Source of the DNA: Herbaspirillum frisingense | Lineage (GTDB): Bacteria > Pseudomonadota > Gammaproteobacteria > Burkholderiales > Burkholderiaceae_D | Length of the DNA: 43,783 nt | Direction: 5' to 3' | Assembly: GCA_009914615.1 (NCBI GenBank) | Contig: WNDX01000014.1 | Coordinates: 1-43,783, forward strand | Shown here: positions 17,210 to 26,631 of the stretch, piece by piece | Layout of the letters: the number at the start of each line of letters is the position of its first letter | Position numbering within the stretch: position 1 is the stretch's first letter | Translations under genes and position numbers: made by a program | Notes under the pieces: generated by a model | Seen by the model: the letters and a program-made list of their open reading frames with translations, nothing else | Database searches by the model: none | Told to the model about the DNA's origin: nothing

Positions 17210-20065
17210 TTACTTTTTCTTCTTCAGCAGCGGCGCCAGATACTTGCCGGTGACGCTGGCCGGGTTCTTGGCCACGTCTTCCGGCGTGCCGGCCGCCACG
17301 ATCTTGCCGCCGCCGGCGCCGCCTTCGGGGCCGAGGTCGATGATCCAGTCGGCGGTCTTGATGACGTCCAGATTGTGCTCGATGATGGTCACCGTGTTGC
17401 CCTGGTCGCGCAGGCGGTGGATCACCTTCAGCAGCAGATCGATGTCATGGAAGTGCAGGCCGGTGGTCGGTTCGTCCAGGATGTACAGCGTGCGGCCGGT
17501 GTCGCGCTTGGACAGCTCCAGCGACAGCTTGACGCGCTGCGCCTCGCCGCCGGAGAGCGTGGTCGCGCTCTGGCCCAGCTTGATGTAGCCCAGGCCGACG
17601 TCCAGCAGGGTCTGCAGCTTGCGGGCGATCAGCGGCACCGGCTTGAAGAACTCGTGCGCGTCTTCCACCGTCATGTCGAGGATTTCGGTGATGTTCTTGC
17701 CCTTGTATTGCACTTCCAGGGTTTCGCGGTTGTAGCGCTTGCCGTGGCAGACATCGCAAGGTACGTACACGTCCGGCAGGAAGTGCATCTCGACCTTGAT
17801 CACGCCGTCGCCCTGGCACGCCTCGCAGCGACCGCCCTTGACGTTGAACGAGAAGCGTCCGGCGCTGTAGCCGCGTTCCTTGGCCATCGGCACGGTGGCG
17901 AACAGGTCGCGGATCGGCGTGAACAGGCCGGTATAGGTAGCCGGGTTGGAACGCGGGGTGCGGCCGATCGGCGCCTGGTCCACCGCGATCACCTTGTCGA
18001 AGTGCTCCAGCCCGCCGATCGCTTCGTGCGCCGCCGGTTCGGTCTGCGAGCCATACAGGTGACGCGCGGCCGACAGGTACAGGGTATCGTTGACCAGCGT
18101 CGATTTGCCCGAGCCGGACACGCCGGTCACGCAGGTCAGCAGACCCACCGGCAGTTCCAGATCGACGTTCTTCAGGTTGTTGCCGGTGGCGCCGCTGATG
18201 GTCAGCATGCGCTCTTCATCGCAGGGCGTGCGCTTCTTGGGCACGGCGATTTCCAGCGAGCCGTTGAGGTACTTGGCGGTCAGCGACTTCTTGTTCTTCA
18301 GGATCTCTTCCAGCGTGCCCTGGGCGATCACATCGCCGCCGTGCACGCCGGCGCCGATGCCCATGTCAACCACGAAGTCGGCGGTGCGGATGGCGTCTTC
18401 GTCATGCTCCACCACCAGCACGGTGTTGCCGATGTCGCGCAGGTGCTTGAGGGTATCGATCAGGCGGTCGTTGTCGCGCTGGTGCAGGCCGATCGAAGGT
18501 TCGTCCAGCACGTACATCACCCCGGTCAGGCCGGAACCGATCTGCGACGCCAGGCGGATGCGCTGCGCCTCGCCGCCCGAGAGCGTGTCGGCGCTGCGTT
18601 CCAGCGACAGGTAGTCGAGGCCGACGTTGTTGAGGAATTTCAGGCGCGAGACGATTTCCTTGATGATGCGGTCGGCGATTTCCTTCTTGGCGCCGGTCAG
18701 CTTCAGGGTCTCGAAGAAGTGCAGCGTCTCGCGCAGCGGCGTGGCAGCGACTTCATAGATGGCGCGCTGCTGGCGGCCGCCGCCGACCTTCACGTAGCGC
18801 GCTTCCACGCGCAGGCGGGCGCCGTGGCAGGACGGGCACTGCTTTTCGTTGATGAACTTGGCCAGTTCTTCCTTGACCGCCATCGAATCGGTTTCGCGAT
18901 AGCGGCGCTGCAGGTTGTTGACCACGCCTTCGAAGGTGTGCTCCTTGACCACGGTGCGGCCGCGCTCGTTGACGTAGGCGAACGGGATCGCCTGGCGGCC
19001 GGAACCGAACAGCACCGCCTGCTGGGCCTTGTCGTCCAGTTGCTCGAAGGGCACGTCGAGATCGAAGCCGTAGTAGGCGGCGATGCTGGTCAACATCTGG
19101 AAGTAGAACTGGTTGCGGCGATCCCAGCCCTTGATCGCGCCCGAGGCGAGTGACAGATTGGGGAAGGCGACGATGCGCTTGGGATCGAAGAATTCGATGT
19201 GGCCCAGGCCGTCGCATTCCGGGCAGGCGCCCATCGGGTTGTTGAACGAGAACAGGCGCGGCTCCAGCTCTTGCAGCGAGTAGCCGCAGATCGGGCAGGC
19301 GAACTTGTTGGAATACAGGTGTTCCTTGCCGGAATCCATCTCCAGCGCGATGGCGCGGCCTTCGGCCAGACGCAGCGCGGTCTCGAAGCTCTCGGCCAGG
19401 CGCTGCTTGATGTCGGCCTTGACCTTGACACGGTCGATCACGACGTCGATGGTGTGCTTCTCGGTCTTCTTCAGCTTGGGCAGTTCATCGACCTCATACA
19501 CCTTGGCCGCGCCGGTGCCGCTCTGGATGCGGAAGCGGATGAAGCCCTGGGCCTGCATCTCTTCGAACAGGTCGGCGTGCTCGCCCTTGCGGTTGGCGAC
19601 CACCGGGGCCATGATCATCAGCTTGGTGTCTTCCGGCAGCGCCAGCACGGCGTCCACCATCTGCGACACCGACTGCGCTTCCAGCGGGTGCTCGGGGTGA
19701 TCCGGGCAATACGGCGTGCCCACGCGCGCGTACAACAGGCGCAGATAGTCGTGGATTTCGGTGACCGTGCCCACGGTGGAGCGCGGGTTGTGCGAAGTCG
19801 CCTTCTGCTCGATGGAAATGGCCGGCGACAGACCTTCGATCATGTCGACGTCGGGCTTTTCCATCAGTTGCAGGAACTGGCGTGCATAGGCCGACAACGA
19901 TTCGACGTAGCGGCGCTGGCCCTCCGCGTACAGGGTATCGAACGCCAGCGAAGACTTGCCCGAACCGGACAGGCCGGTGATCACGATCAGCTTGTTGCGG
20001 GGGAGGTCTAGGTTGATATTCTTCAGATTGTGCGTGCGCGCGCCGCGAATGCGAATTTCTTCCAT
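17210..20065 (-). CDS. uvrA: excinuclease ABC subunit UvrA
   Basis: UvrA is the damage-recognising ATPase of nucleotide excision repair; it loads UvrB at lesions. The protein has 951 residues, the usual size. The first Walker [10 protein letters not shown] is at residues 31-39. Zinc-binding CxxC pairs occur near 257-285 (CPICG, CPECDG). The signature [19 protein letters not shown] is in the first half. The second Walker [10 protein letters not shown], a second CxxC pair (CEACQG, CDVCHG) and a second [11 protein letters not shown] follow. The C-terminus ends in a Lys tract. All catalytic elements look intact. SOS control is known for E. coli uvrA, but no good LexA box was found here. Confidence 0.98.
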   Translation of the reverse strand: MEEIRIRGARTHNLKNINLDLPRNKLIVITGLSGSGKSSLAFDTLYAEGQRRYVESLSAYARQFLQLMEKPDVDMIEGLSPAISIEQKATSHNPRSTVGTVTEIHDYLRLLYARVGTPYCPDHPEHPLEAQSVSQMVDAVLALPEDTKLMIMAPVVANRKGEHADLFEEMQAQGFIRFRIQSGTGAAKVYEVDELPKLKKTEKHTIDVVIDRVKVKADIKQRLAESFETALRLAEGRAIALEMDSGKEHLYSNKFACPICGYSLQELEPRLFSFNNPMGACPECDGLGHIEFFDPKRIVAFPNLSLASGAIKGWDRRNQFYFQMLTSIAAYYGFDLDVPFEQLDDKAQQAVLFGSGRQAIPFAYVNERGRTVVKEHTFEGVVNNLQRRYRETDSMAVKEELAKFINEKQCPSCHGARLRVEARYVKVGGGRQQRAIYEVAATPLRETLHFFETLKLTGAKKEIADRIIKEIVSRLKFLNNVGLDYLSLERSADTLSGGEAQRIRLASQIGSGLTGVMYVLDEPSIGLHQRDNDRLIDTLKHLRDIGNTVLVVEHDEDAIRTADFVVDMGIGAGVHGGDVIAQGTLEEILKNKKSLTAKYLNGSLEIAVPKKRTPCDEERMLTISGATGNNLKNVDLELPVGLLTCVTGVSGSGKSTLVNDTLYLSAARHLYGSQTEPAAHEAIGGLEHFDKVIAVDQAPIGRTPRSNPATYTGLFTPIRDLFATVPMAKERGYSAGRFSFNVKGGRCEACQGDGVIKVEMHFLPDVYVPCDVCHGKRYNRETLEVQYKGKNITEILDMTVEDAHEFFKPVPLIARKLQTLLDVGLGYIKLGQSATTLSGGEAQRVKLSLELSKRDTGRTLYILDEPTTGLHFHDIDLLLKVIHRLRDQGNTVTIIEHNLDVIKTADWIIDLGPEGGAGGGKIVAAGTPEDVAKNPASVTGKYLAPLLKKKK

Positions 20066-20274
20066 GGATGCCTTCAGCTAGGTTTTCCTGCCGCCGCGCA
20101 GCTCGTGGCCATGCGCTGGGGAACGGTGGGACAACATGTAACTATAACAGGACTGCAAGTCGCCGGCAGGCCGGGCCGCGGCGGCAGGAGACCCATGTGG
20201 GAACGGAACGCGGAAATCAAAGCGCGGCCGTGAAAAATGGCGATGATGAACGGAAGGCGAGGGGGGCGAATGCG

Positions 20275-20301
20275 AAAAAAGCCGGCGATGCCGGCTTTTT
20301 C
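20275..20301 (-). terminator. terminator after the ArnT-like gene
   Basis: AAAAAGCCGGC pairs with GCCGGCTTTTT around a GAT loop. It lies 44 bases past the end of the glycosyltransferase gene on the minus strand and could act in both directions. Confidence 0.85.
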
Positions 20302-20344
20302 ATTGCGGAAATGGCAAGGAGAACCTTGCCGTTTTTTCAGCGTC

Positions 20345-22021
20345 TCACTGCGCCCGGCGGTAGACCTTCAGCAACTGGGCATCGTCGCCGTCGCGGCGGC
20401 CTTCCCAGAACGGCGTCCAGTTGCCTTCGGGCAGCGGCGCCCGGCCCGGCGTCTGCAGGATGACCCAGTTGCACTGCGTCCGGTTGATGCTGTCGATGGG
20501 CTGGTGCAGGATGTTCGTGTAGTAATAGAGCATCGGCGCTTCGGACTCGCCCAGGTTCTTGCTGGCCATGCAGTCGCCGGCTTTCCATTGCTGGGACATC
20601 TTGTCTTTCAGGTCGCCGTAGACGTATTCGTAGCTCTTGGCATAGTCGCCCCAAGGCAGCAGCAGGGTGTAGGCCAGACCCCACATCAGGGTGATGCCGG
20701 CGAACCAACTGAAGGCGCCGCGCCATTTGCCGCCCAGCCTGAACTTGTTCAATCCCCACACCCAGCAGAGCGTCATCGCCGCGGCACCGGCCAGCGCCAG
20801 CGGCTGGAAAGGCGTGATGAAATTCAGCGGCAGCCATTTGCCGAAGTAGGCGATCCAGTGGTGATATTCCAGGGGCAGGGTGGACACGATATAGGTGGCC
20901 CAGATCACCGCCGCCAGCAGGCCGAAGCCAATGCGAGCGAACCAGTCCCAGCTGATGTGCATCCAGTCCGGCAGGCGCGGCACCGCGCGCGCGCCCAGCA
21001 TGATCAGCGGCAGCAGCACCGGCAGCAGATACAACTGGCGCGCGGTGGCCGAACTCTGCAGGACCGCCAGGCTGACGGCGACAAAGGCCGCCGGCAGCGC
21101 CACGCGCGGGGCGCCGATCTTGCGCCAGTCGCCCTGGGCCAGTGCCAGCACCGCCAGTATCGAGCCGGGCAGGGCGAAGCCGCTCAAGGCGCGCAGGATC
21201 ACGGCATGGTCGTTGTCCGAGCCGAGCTTGGCGACCGAGAAGCCGAAGAAGCGGCCGACGTTGTTGTCCCAGAACCATTCCATGAACAGCGGCACCGAGT
21301 GCGCCGCGAGCAGGGCCGGCCAGATCACGAAGAAGGGCAGTGAGACCAGCACCGCGGCGCCGACCATCTTCCAGTACGACAGCGTGCGGCATTCGCGCAC
21401 CAGCAGGCCCACGCCCAGGGCGGTGGCGGCAAAGGTCAGCGGGATGAACAGGCCCTTGGTCATCTCGGTGACGCCCACGCCCAGGCCGAACCAGAACGCC
21501 GCCGACCAGCCCTGGGTGCGACGCTGTTCGTTCAGGGCGATCGCCAGCAAGCCATAGGTGGCGCTGGCGCCGCCGCAGACCAGCGCGACGTCGGTGAACA
21601 TGTCGTGCGCATGCTTGACCATGCCGGGCGAGCCCGCGAACAGCGCAACCGTACCCAGCACCGGCAGGCTCAGCAGCTTGCGCTCGCTCCAGATGAGCTG
21701 GGCGATCCTGGCGACGAAGAACAGCGTGACGAGGTTGTAGAACACGCTGGCCAGGCGGGCGCCGTCGTGGTATTCCAGCAGCGGATAGAAGGCCTTGGCG
21801 AACAGCAGCGCGGTCCAGTAGTACAGCGGCGGCTTCTCCATGAACGGTTCGCCGGCATTGGTGGGCACCAGGTAATCGCCCGACACCAGCATGTGATGGA
21901 TGATGCCGAAGGTATAGGTCTCGTCCTGCTTCCAGGGGCCATGGGCGAAGATGCCGGGCAGTACCCAGGCGGCCGCGATGAAGGCCAGCAGCAGCCAGGC
22001 GGCGCGGGTTTGTCGCGCCAT
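20345..22021 (-). CDS. ArnT-like membrane glycosyltransferase (GT-C fold)
   Basis: This is a polytopic inner-membrane glycosyltransferase of the PMT_2/ArnT type. Such enzymes move a sugar from a polyprenyl phosphate donor to lipid A or another periplasmic acceptor. The product has about 558 residues and roughly 11-12 membrane segments. The first periplasmic loop has the catalytic-type acidic motif KQDETYTFG, followed by EPFMEKPPLYYW, as in ArnT. A soluble C-terminal domain starts near GDYAKSYEYVYG. ATG 22021 (MARQTRAAWLLLAF) puts the first membrane segment at the N-terminus; ATG 22099 and 22147 are alternatives and none has a strong ribosome site. No arnBCAD genes are nearby, so aminoarabinose transfer cannot be claimed. 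It separates uvrA from the MFS/ssb pair. Confidence 0.85.
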   Translation of the reverse strand: MARQTRAAWLLLAFIAAAWVLPGIFAHGPWKQDETYTFGIIHHMLVSGDYLVPTNAGEPFMEKPPLYYWTALLFAKAFYPLLEYHDGARLASVFYNLVTLFFVARIAQLIWSERKLLSLPVLGTVALFAGSPGMVKHAHDMFTDVALVCGGASATYGLLAIALNEQRRTQGWSAAFWFGLGVGVTEMTKGLFIPLTFAATALGVGLLVRECRTLSYWKMVGAAVLVSLPFFVIWPALLAAHSVPLFMEWFWDNNVGRFFGFSVAKLGSDNDHAVILRALSGFALPGSILAVLALAQGDWRKIGAPRVALPAAFVAVSLAVLQSSATARQLYLLPVLLPLIMLGARAVPRLPDWMHISWDWFARIGFGLLAAVIWATYIVSTLPLEYHHWIAYFGKWLPLNFITPFQPLALAGAAAMTLCWVWGLNKFRLGGKWRGAFSWFAGITLMWGLAYTLLLPWGDYAKSYEYVYGDLKDKMSQQWKAGDCMASKNLGESEAPMLYYYTNILHQPIDSINRTQCNWVILQTPGRAPLPEGNWTPFWEGRRDGDDAQLLKVYRRAQ

Positions 22022-22576
22022 TTCGCCAGGGCGCGTTACGGTGGATGCAGAAACAGATTGGCCCTGTTTGACTTCAGGAGCCGAAATAAAGAAAAACATG
22101 CTGATATAAGCGCGCCCGCCGGCCCACAGACCGACAAATGAAACCAAAAAAAACTAAAGCCGGAAACGGGAGGACATGAGCAAGCATCACCATCCGATTC
22201 GTCCCAGGCTTCCCCCCTCAAAACGAGCGTTTGCTTTCTTTTTCTTAGCGATCGTTATTGCTTGTTGGAAACGCGAGCGAGGTCGCGCGCCGGCGGCTGT
22301 TATAGGTATTGCAGGAAAAATGAGCAGTTCCATATTGTTGCATAAAGTCTCATTAAGTAATGGTAAGTTTCAGCCTCTTTGATGGATTTTTTGTGAAGAA
22401 AAAATGAACTGTTGGATTGACGCCGCACATGGACCTGGCCTGTTTGAACAGGCGCCATCGCCGGGCATGCGCCGGGGCCGTTGCCGATGCTGTTACCATA
22501 ACGCCTTTGTCCCAACGCCAGCGCGCCAGCAGACGCCGCGCAGCCGCCATCGCCCGTGTCAGACCCAAGCCCAGTC
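22022..22576. other. divergent intergenic region, ArnT-like gene / MFS gene
   Basis: This stretch of about 0.5 kb includes the possible N-terminal extension of the ArnT-like gene and a patch (about 22130-22420) that is clearly more AT-rich than its surroundings. No coding frame is convincing. Promoters for both genes must lie here, but no good -35/-10 pair was found. Confidence 0.5.
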
Positions 22577-23824
22577 ATGTCCCAGACTCCATCTCTCAGC
22601 TCATCCGCACAGCCTGAAAAAGCCGGCATGTCGCGCGCCGAAGTGCGCGCCAGCGCATCGCTGGCGTCCATTTTTGCCTTGCGCATGCTGGGCCTGTTTC
22701 TGATCTTGCCGGTCTTCGCCGTATATGCCAAGGGCTTGCCCGGCGGCGACAATGCAGCCCTGGTCGGCCTTGCCATGGGTATCTACGGACTGGCGCAATC
22801 TTTCGGCCAGATTCCCTTCGGCATGGCCTCCGATAAATATGGACGCAAGCGCATCATCGTGATCGGCCTGGTGCTGTTCGCGCTGGGTTCATTCATCGCG
22901 GCCTCGGCCGATAGCGTGGCCTGGGTCATCGTTGGACGCGCGATCCAGGGCGCCGGTGCGATTTCGGCTGCCATCACCGCGTTCATCGCCGACTCCACCC
23001 GGGAGGAACACCGCACCAAGGCCATGGCCATGGTGGGCGCTTCGATTGGTCTGACCTTCGCCGTGTCGCTGGTGGCTTCACCGCTTCTTTACAAGTTGAT
23101 CGGTATGGGCGGCATTTTCGGCCTGACCGGGATGCTGTCGATCCTGGCCATCGGCGTGGTGCTGTGGGTGGTGCCGGATGTACCCATGGCCCGGGCCAAG
23201 CGTGTCCCGCTGGGTGAGGTGCTGCGCCACGGCGAGCTGATGCGGCTCAACTTCGGCGTCTTCACGCTGCATATGACGCAGCTGGCGATGTTCGTAGTGC
23301 TGCCCGGCGCGCTGGTGCAGTACTCGGGCATCGCCGTGGATCAGCACTGGAAGATCTATCTGCCTGTCGTGCTGGCGTCCTTCCTGCTGATGCTGCCGCC
23401 GGTGTTCGTGGCCGAGAGGCAGGGTCGCATGAAACAGGTGTTCGTCGCTTCGATTGCCTTGCTGCTGCTGGTGCAGATCGGTTTCTGGGCGGCGCTGTCC
23501 CAGCCATTGGCGCACTGGTGGGTGCTGGTGGCGCTGCTGTTCCTGTTCTTCGTCGCTTTTAACATTCTGGAAGCCTCGCAGCCCTCGCTGGTATCACGCA
23601 TCGCACCACCGGCCGCCAAGGGCACCGCGCTTGGCGTCTACAACACGCTGCAGGCGCTGGGTTTGTTCTGCGGCGGCGCGCTGGGCGGCTGGATTAAACA
23701 AAATGTGAGTATCTCGGCGGTGTTCTTGCTGAGCGGTTTGGCGACCCTGTCCTGGCTTATAATCGCGGCTAACATGAAAAACCTGCCGCGGCGCGCAAAG
23801 CCGGCGGCGGGTGCAACTGCCTAA
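22577..23824 (+). CDS. MFS transporter (YajR-like)
   Basis: This major facilitator superfamily permease has about 415 residues and 12 predicted membrane segments. The family motif A between TM2 and TM3 reads [14 protein letters not shown]. The early segment [20 protein letters not shown] resembles YajR-type drug efflux proteins, though the C-terminal YAM domain of E. coli YajR is absent. ATG 22577 is used; GTG 22556, seven codons upstream in frame, is possible. ssb starts 19 bases after the stop and has its own -10 box inside this gene. The substrate is unknown. Confidence 0.88.
   Translation: MSQTPSLSSSAQPEKAGMSRAEVRASASLASIFALRMLGLFLILPVFAVYAKGLPGGDNAALVGLAMGIYGLAQSFGQIPFGMASDKYGRKRIIVIGLVLFALGSFIAASADSVAWVIVGRAIQGAGAISAAITAFIADSTREEHRTKAMAMVGASIGLTFAVSLVASPLLYKLIGMGGIFGLTGMLSILAIGVVLWVVPDVPMARAKRVPLGEVLRHGELMRLNFGVFTLHMTQLAMFVVLPGALVQYSGIAVDQHWKIYLPVVLASFLLMLPPVFVAERQGRMKQVFVASIALLLLVQIGFWAALSQPLAHWWVLVALLFLFFVAFNILEASQPSLVSRIAPPAAKGTALGVYNTLQALGLFCGGALGGWIKQNVSISAVFLLSGLATLSWLIIAANMKNLPRRAKPAAGATA
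23758..23763 (+). promoter_or_regulatory. -10 box of a likely ssb promoter
   Basis: A perfect TATAAT lies in the 3' end of the MFS gene, about 80 bases before the ssb start. The -35 is poor (GGTTTG at 17 bases spacing). Confidence 0.45.
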
Positions 23825-23843
23825 ACGAATTTCAGGAGAAACA

Positions 23844-24374
23844 ATGGCATCGGTCAACAAAGTCATCATCGTCGGCAACCTCGGACGCGATCCGGAAACG
23901 CGCTATATGCCGAACGGTGAAGCCGTCACCAACATCGCCGTCGCTACGACCGAAAGCTGGAAAGACAAGAACTCCGGTGAGAAGAAAGAACTCACCGAAT
24001 GGCACCGCATCACCTTCTACCGCAAGCTCGCCGAAATCGCCGGCCAATACCTGAAGAAGGGTTCGCAGATCTACGTCGAAGGTCGCCTGCAGACCCGCAA
24101 GTGGCAAGACAAGGAAGGCGTCGAGCGCTACACCACCGAAATCATCGCCGATACCATGCAAATGCTGGGCAGCCGCCAGGGCGGCGGTGGCGGCGCATCG
24201 ATGGATGACGGCGGCTACGGCGGCGGAGGTGGTGGTGGTTACGGCGGTGGCAGCGGTGGCGGCGGCGGTGCTCCGCGTCAAAACACCGGCGGCGGTGGCG
24301 GCGCTCCGCGTCAGCAGCCGGCCCAGCGCCCGGCGCCCAACTTCTCGGATATGGACGACGATATTCCGTTCTAA
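23844..24374 (+). CDS. ssb: single-stranded DNA-binding protein
   Basis: SSB coats single-stranded DNA during replication, repair and recombination. The protein has 176 residues. The OB fold covers about residues 1-110 ([20 protein letters not shown] at the N-terminus). A Gly-rich linker of about 50 residues follows, encoded by near-repetitive GGC/GGT codons. The acidic tail MDDDIPF at the C-terminus is the docking peptide for partner proteins. AGGAG five bases before ATG 23844 sets the start. A terminator follows at 24453. Confidence 0.97.
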   Translation: MASVNKVIIVGNLGRDPETRYMPNGEAVTNIAVATTESWKDKNSGEKKELTEWHRITFYRKLAEIAGQYLKKGSQIYVEGRLQTRKWQDKEGVERYTTEIIADTMQMLGSRQGGGGGASMDDGGYGGGGGGGYGGGSGGGGGAPRQNTGGGGGAPRQQPAQRPAPNFSDMDDDIPF

Positions 24375-24452
24375 ATCCTATAAAAAGATCAATTTGCTCA
24401 AGCAGCAGGGCTTTAACATACTGTTTTAAAAGAATAAATCTGATCTTGATTG

Positions 24453-24486
24453 CCCCCTCGTTCTGTAAAAGAGCGAGGGGGTTTTT
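24453..24486 (+). terminator. terminator after ssb
   Basis: CCCCCTCG pairs with CGAGGGGG, extended by TTC/GAG, and is followed by five T residues. Confidence 0.88.
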
Positions 24487-25299
24487 CATGGGCAGTCGTT
24501 TTGTGAGGATGGCATTACATTGCATCCAACGCTGATCGTGTGGCGGCCGTTGGGAAGCAGTGGAGGGAGGGCAAACGGGGGAGGGCGAACCCTGCGAGCA
24601 AATTGACAGCCTGCCGTTTTTCGCTGTTCTCCCACGACGTCCGCATTCTTTCGGCCTTTCCTCTTCAGCTCTTCCAGTCTTGAAAGCGCGCGTGGGAATC
24701 TCCCATGTCATCACCTTTGCTGTCTTCTCTGGACATTCCCTTCGAATGGCACCGACGTTGACGGATTGCCCCGCCCCGGCCGATGTTGCATTGCGGAAGC
24801 ATAGAAACAGAACAGATCTGCTCTGTCGGGTTTCGTCAGCCAACCGACCTCTAATCCCTCTAGCATTTTCGTCAATCCGGTTTTCGAATTCATTGACGCA
24901 TGCCGGACAAGCCCGACCATTGCGGGCTGGCAATAAATAGCCGTTTCTTGCCCAATCCTTGCGATGCGGACATCCATTTGTTGGGGAGTAACTTCCCCCG
25001 AGGAAATCATTCGTGTTTTTTCTATTCTTTGTCGCTTTTAGGCACGAAATTTTCTTCGAATTTGTTGCGCCGCGACGGCTACTTTTGTTTTAATGACAAC
25101 CTCCTGAATGTGGACAAAATAGAATTTTTTCGATGTTTTTTCTAGGAAATATTCTAGATGTCTAGGTGAGACTTTCGGTCACCGGGAATGGGAAAGCGAC
25201 AGGATGTTGGGAGTCCGGACGCGAGGGATGACAGGACGCATTGGGCCGTGGGAGGCCGGGTGCAGACGTCGTTCACGATCCGAATCGGGAAAGATGAAG
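24487..25299. other. long intergenic region upstream of the cellulose operon
   Basis: No gene is supported in this 0.8 kb. A minus-strand frame at 24711-25010 (99 codons) has no recognisable family and no clear ribosome site. A hairpin (AGCCCG / CGGGCT) lies at 24910-24928. From about 24990 to 25165 the DNA is markedly AT-rich and ends in three TCTAG copies. TTGCGC (25064) with TTTAAT 18 bases on is a weak promoter candidate. The length and composition suggest a complex control region for the operon. Confidence 0.5.
25141..25166 (+). repeat. three closely spaced TCTAG copies
   Basis: TCTAG occurs at 25141, 25153 and 25161. The first two form the inverted pair TCTAG...CTAGA. CTAG is generally rare in enterobacterial and many proteobacterial genomes, so the cluster is notable as a possible operator. 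Confidence 0.5.
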
Positions 25300-26631
25300 A
25301 TGGCAAACGATATCTCTAACTTGCTGGGACGATTTGGGGCAAATGCAAATGGGTACCTGGAAGTAGAGCACGAAATTGAATACAAGGAGCTGCCGAAGGC
25401 GCCGGCGGTCAAGCCGGTCGCGGTGGCCGTCGTGCCCGCCAATGCCCGGGAATCCGTGAACGAGGCGGAAGAGACGCCCGCGGTTTCCCCGGCTGAAGAT
25501 GCCCTGCCGTCGGTGGTTGCCGTCGCTGCCGGCGCTCCTGCGCTGGCGGATTCGCCCGTCGTCGGAGAGCGCATCGAGCCGGTCATCGAGGATCTGCCTG
25601 AACTGGTCAAAGCCACGACCGCCGCCGCAGTCGCTCCGGCTGCATTGGCCGGACCGGTTACCCCGGCCGCACAGGCCACTGAGGCTGCTCTTGCTGCTCC
25701 TGCCGCCCCGGCCATGCAAACCGCCCCGGCCGCCGCTCCAGCCATGCCTGCCGTCACGGCGTCCGTCCATCCGATTCCTTCCTCGCTGCGCTCGTTGCTG
25801 AGCGAAGCAGCGCTCGAACGCGAAGCGCGCGCCCGCGACGAAGAGGCGGCGCATCAGGTACCGATCAACGCTGTGCCGACCGTCACGCCGGCACAAGTCA
25901 TCGCCGTCGTGTCGCCCAAGGGCGGCGTGGGGAAGACCACGATATCCGCCGCCCTGGCTGTCGCCCTGAATCCCAAGGGGCGCGTCGTCGCCATCGATCT
26001 GGATCCGCAGAACGCCCTGCAATACCACCTGGGCGCCGCGCACCAGTCCGACGCCGGCCTGGTCGCGGCAAGCTGGAGTGCCGCGTTGCGGGACGGCGCG
26101 ACCGGCACTCGCGTATTGCCGCATGGCGTCCTGTCCGAAGAAGAACGCCGCGCGCTGGAGCAGCGCATGGCGGGCGATAGCCACTGGCTGGCCGGGCAGC
26201 TGGCGCGCATGAACCTGCATGCCGACGATGTCGTGATTCTCGACACGCCGGCGGGCCGCACGCCGTATCTGGAACAGGCCCTCGCCGCCGCCGATCAGGT
26301 GGCGGTGGTGCTGACGCCGGACGCCGGTTCCTTTATGGCGCTGGATCACCTCGCATCGATCTTCGACGAGCGCGAGAACTGCGGTTTCATCGTCAACCAG
26401 TTCGATGCGTCGCGCACCTTCAGCCAGGACATGCTGGCAGTGCTCAAGCGCCGCTTCGGCGCCAGGCTGATCGGCGTGGTATCCCTCGATCACGCCATCG
26501 GCGAAGCGCTGGCCTATGGCCATACGCTGGCCGGGAACGAACAACTGCCTCTGTGGCAAGAGATGCGTGCCATCGGCGTCGCGCTGACGCCGGATGCCAA
26601 GGCGACCGTACGAGCGGGCGGTTGCGCATGA
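25300..26631 (+). CDS. bcsQ: cellulose biosynthesis MinD-like ATPase BcsQ (WssA), with BcsP-like N-terminus
   Basis: This is the first gene of the operon. The C-terminal half is a ParA/MinD-type ATPase: deviant Walker A SPKGGVGKTT around residues 205-214, then ILDTPAGRTPYLEQAL as switch II, ending near residue 443. BcsQ proteins localise or assemble the cellulose synthase. Residues 1-30 (MANDISNLLGRFGANANGYL...) recall the start of the small BcsP/BcsR proteins of Burkholderiales clusters. About 170 Ala/Pro/Val-rich residues link the two parts. ATG 25300 is chosen because GGGA lies nine bases upstream; ATG 25294 is two codons earlier and the frame is open from 25204. The stop overlaps the bcsA start (ATGA). 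The fusion reading is an inference; a plain BcsQ with a long disordered N-terminus is the alternative. Confidence 0.85.
   Translation: MANDISNLLGRFGANANGYLEVEHEIEYKELPKAPAVKPVAVAVVPANARESVNEAEETPAVSPAEDALPSVVAVAAGAPALADSPVVGERIEPVIEDLPELVKATTAAAVAPAALAGPVTPAAQATEAALAAPAAPAMQTAPAAAPAMPAVTASVHPIPSSLRSLLSEAALEREARARDEEAAHQVPINAVPTVTPAQVIAVVSPKGGVGKTTISAALAVALNPKGRVVAIDLDPQNALQYHLGAAHQSDAGLVAASWSAALRDGATGTRVLPHGVLSEEERRALEQRMAGDSHWLAGQLARMNLHADDVVILDTPAGRTPYLEQALAAADQVAVVLTPDAGSFMALDHLASIFDERENCGFIVNQFDASRTFSQDMLAVLKRRFGARLIGVVSLDHAIGEALAYGHTLAGNEQLPLWQEMRAIGVALTPDAKATVRAGGCA

Noticed and set aside
20135-20150. LexA box upstream of uvrA (CATGTAACTATAACAG)
   Set aside because: Only one half-site (ACAG) matches the CTGT-N8-ACAG pattern, the other half does not.
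24561-24625. Possible c-di-GMP-I (GEMM) riboswitch with GGGCAAAC upstream of the cellulose operon
   Set aside because: The conserved GAAA loop and ACGCAAAGCC strand are absent, so the fold does not match; only a short motif coincides.
24747-24761. Sigma-54 -24/-12-like sequence TGGCAC-5-TTGA upstream of the cellulose operon
   Set aside because: The -12 element lacks the required GC (TTGA rather than TTGC) and it lies over 500 bases from the first gene.
24142-24933. Minus-strand frame of 263 codons overlapping the ssb linker
   Set aside because: It runs through the terminator and the Gly-rich part of ssb, and its protein has no recognisable domain.
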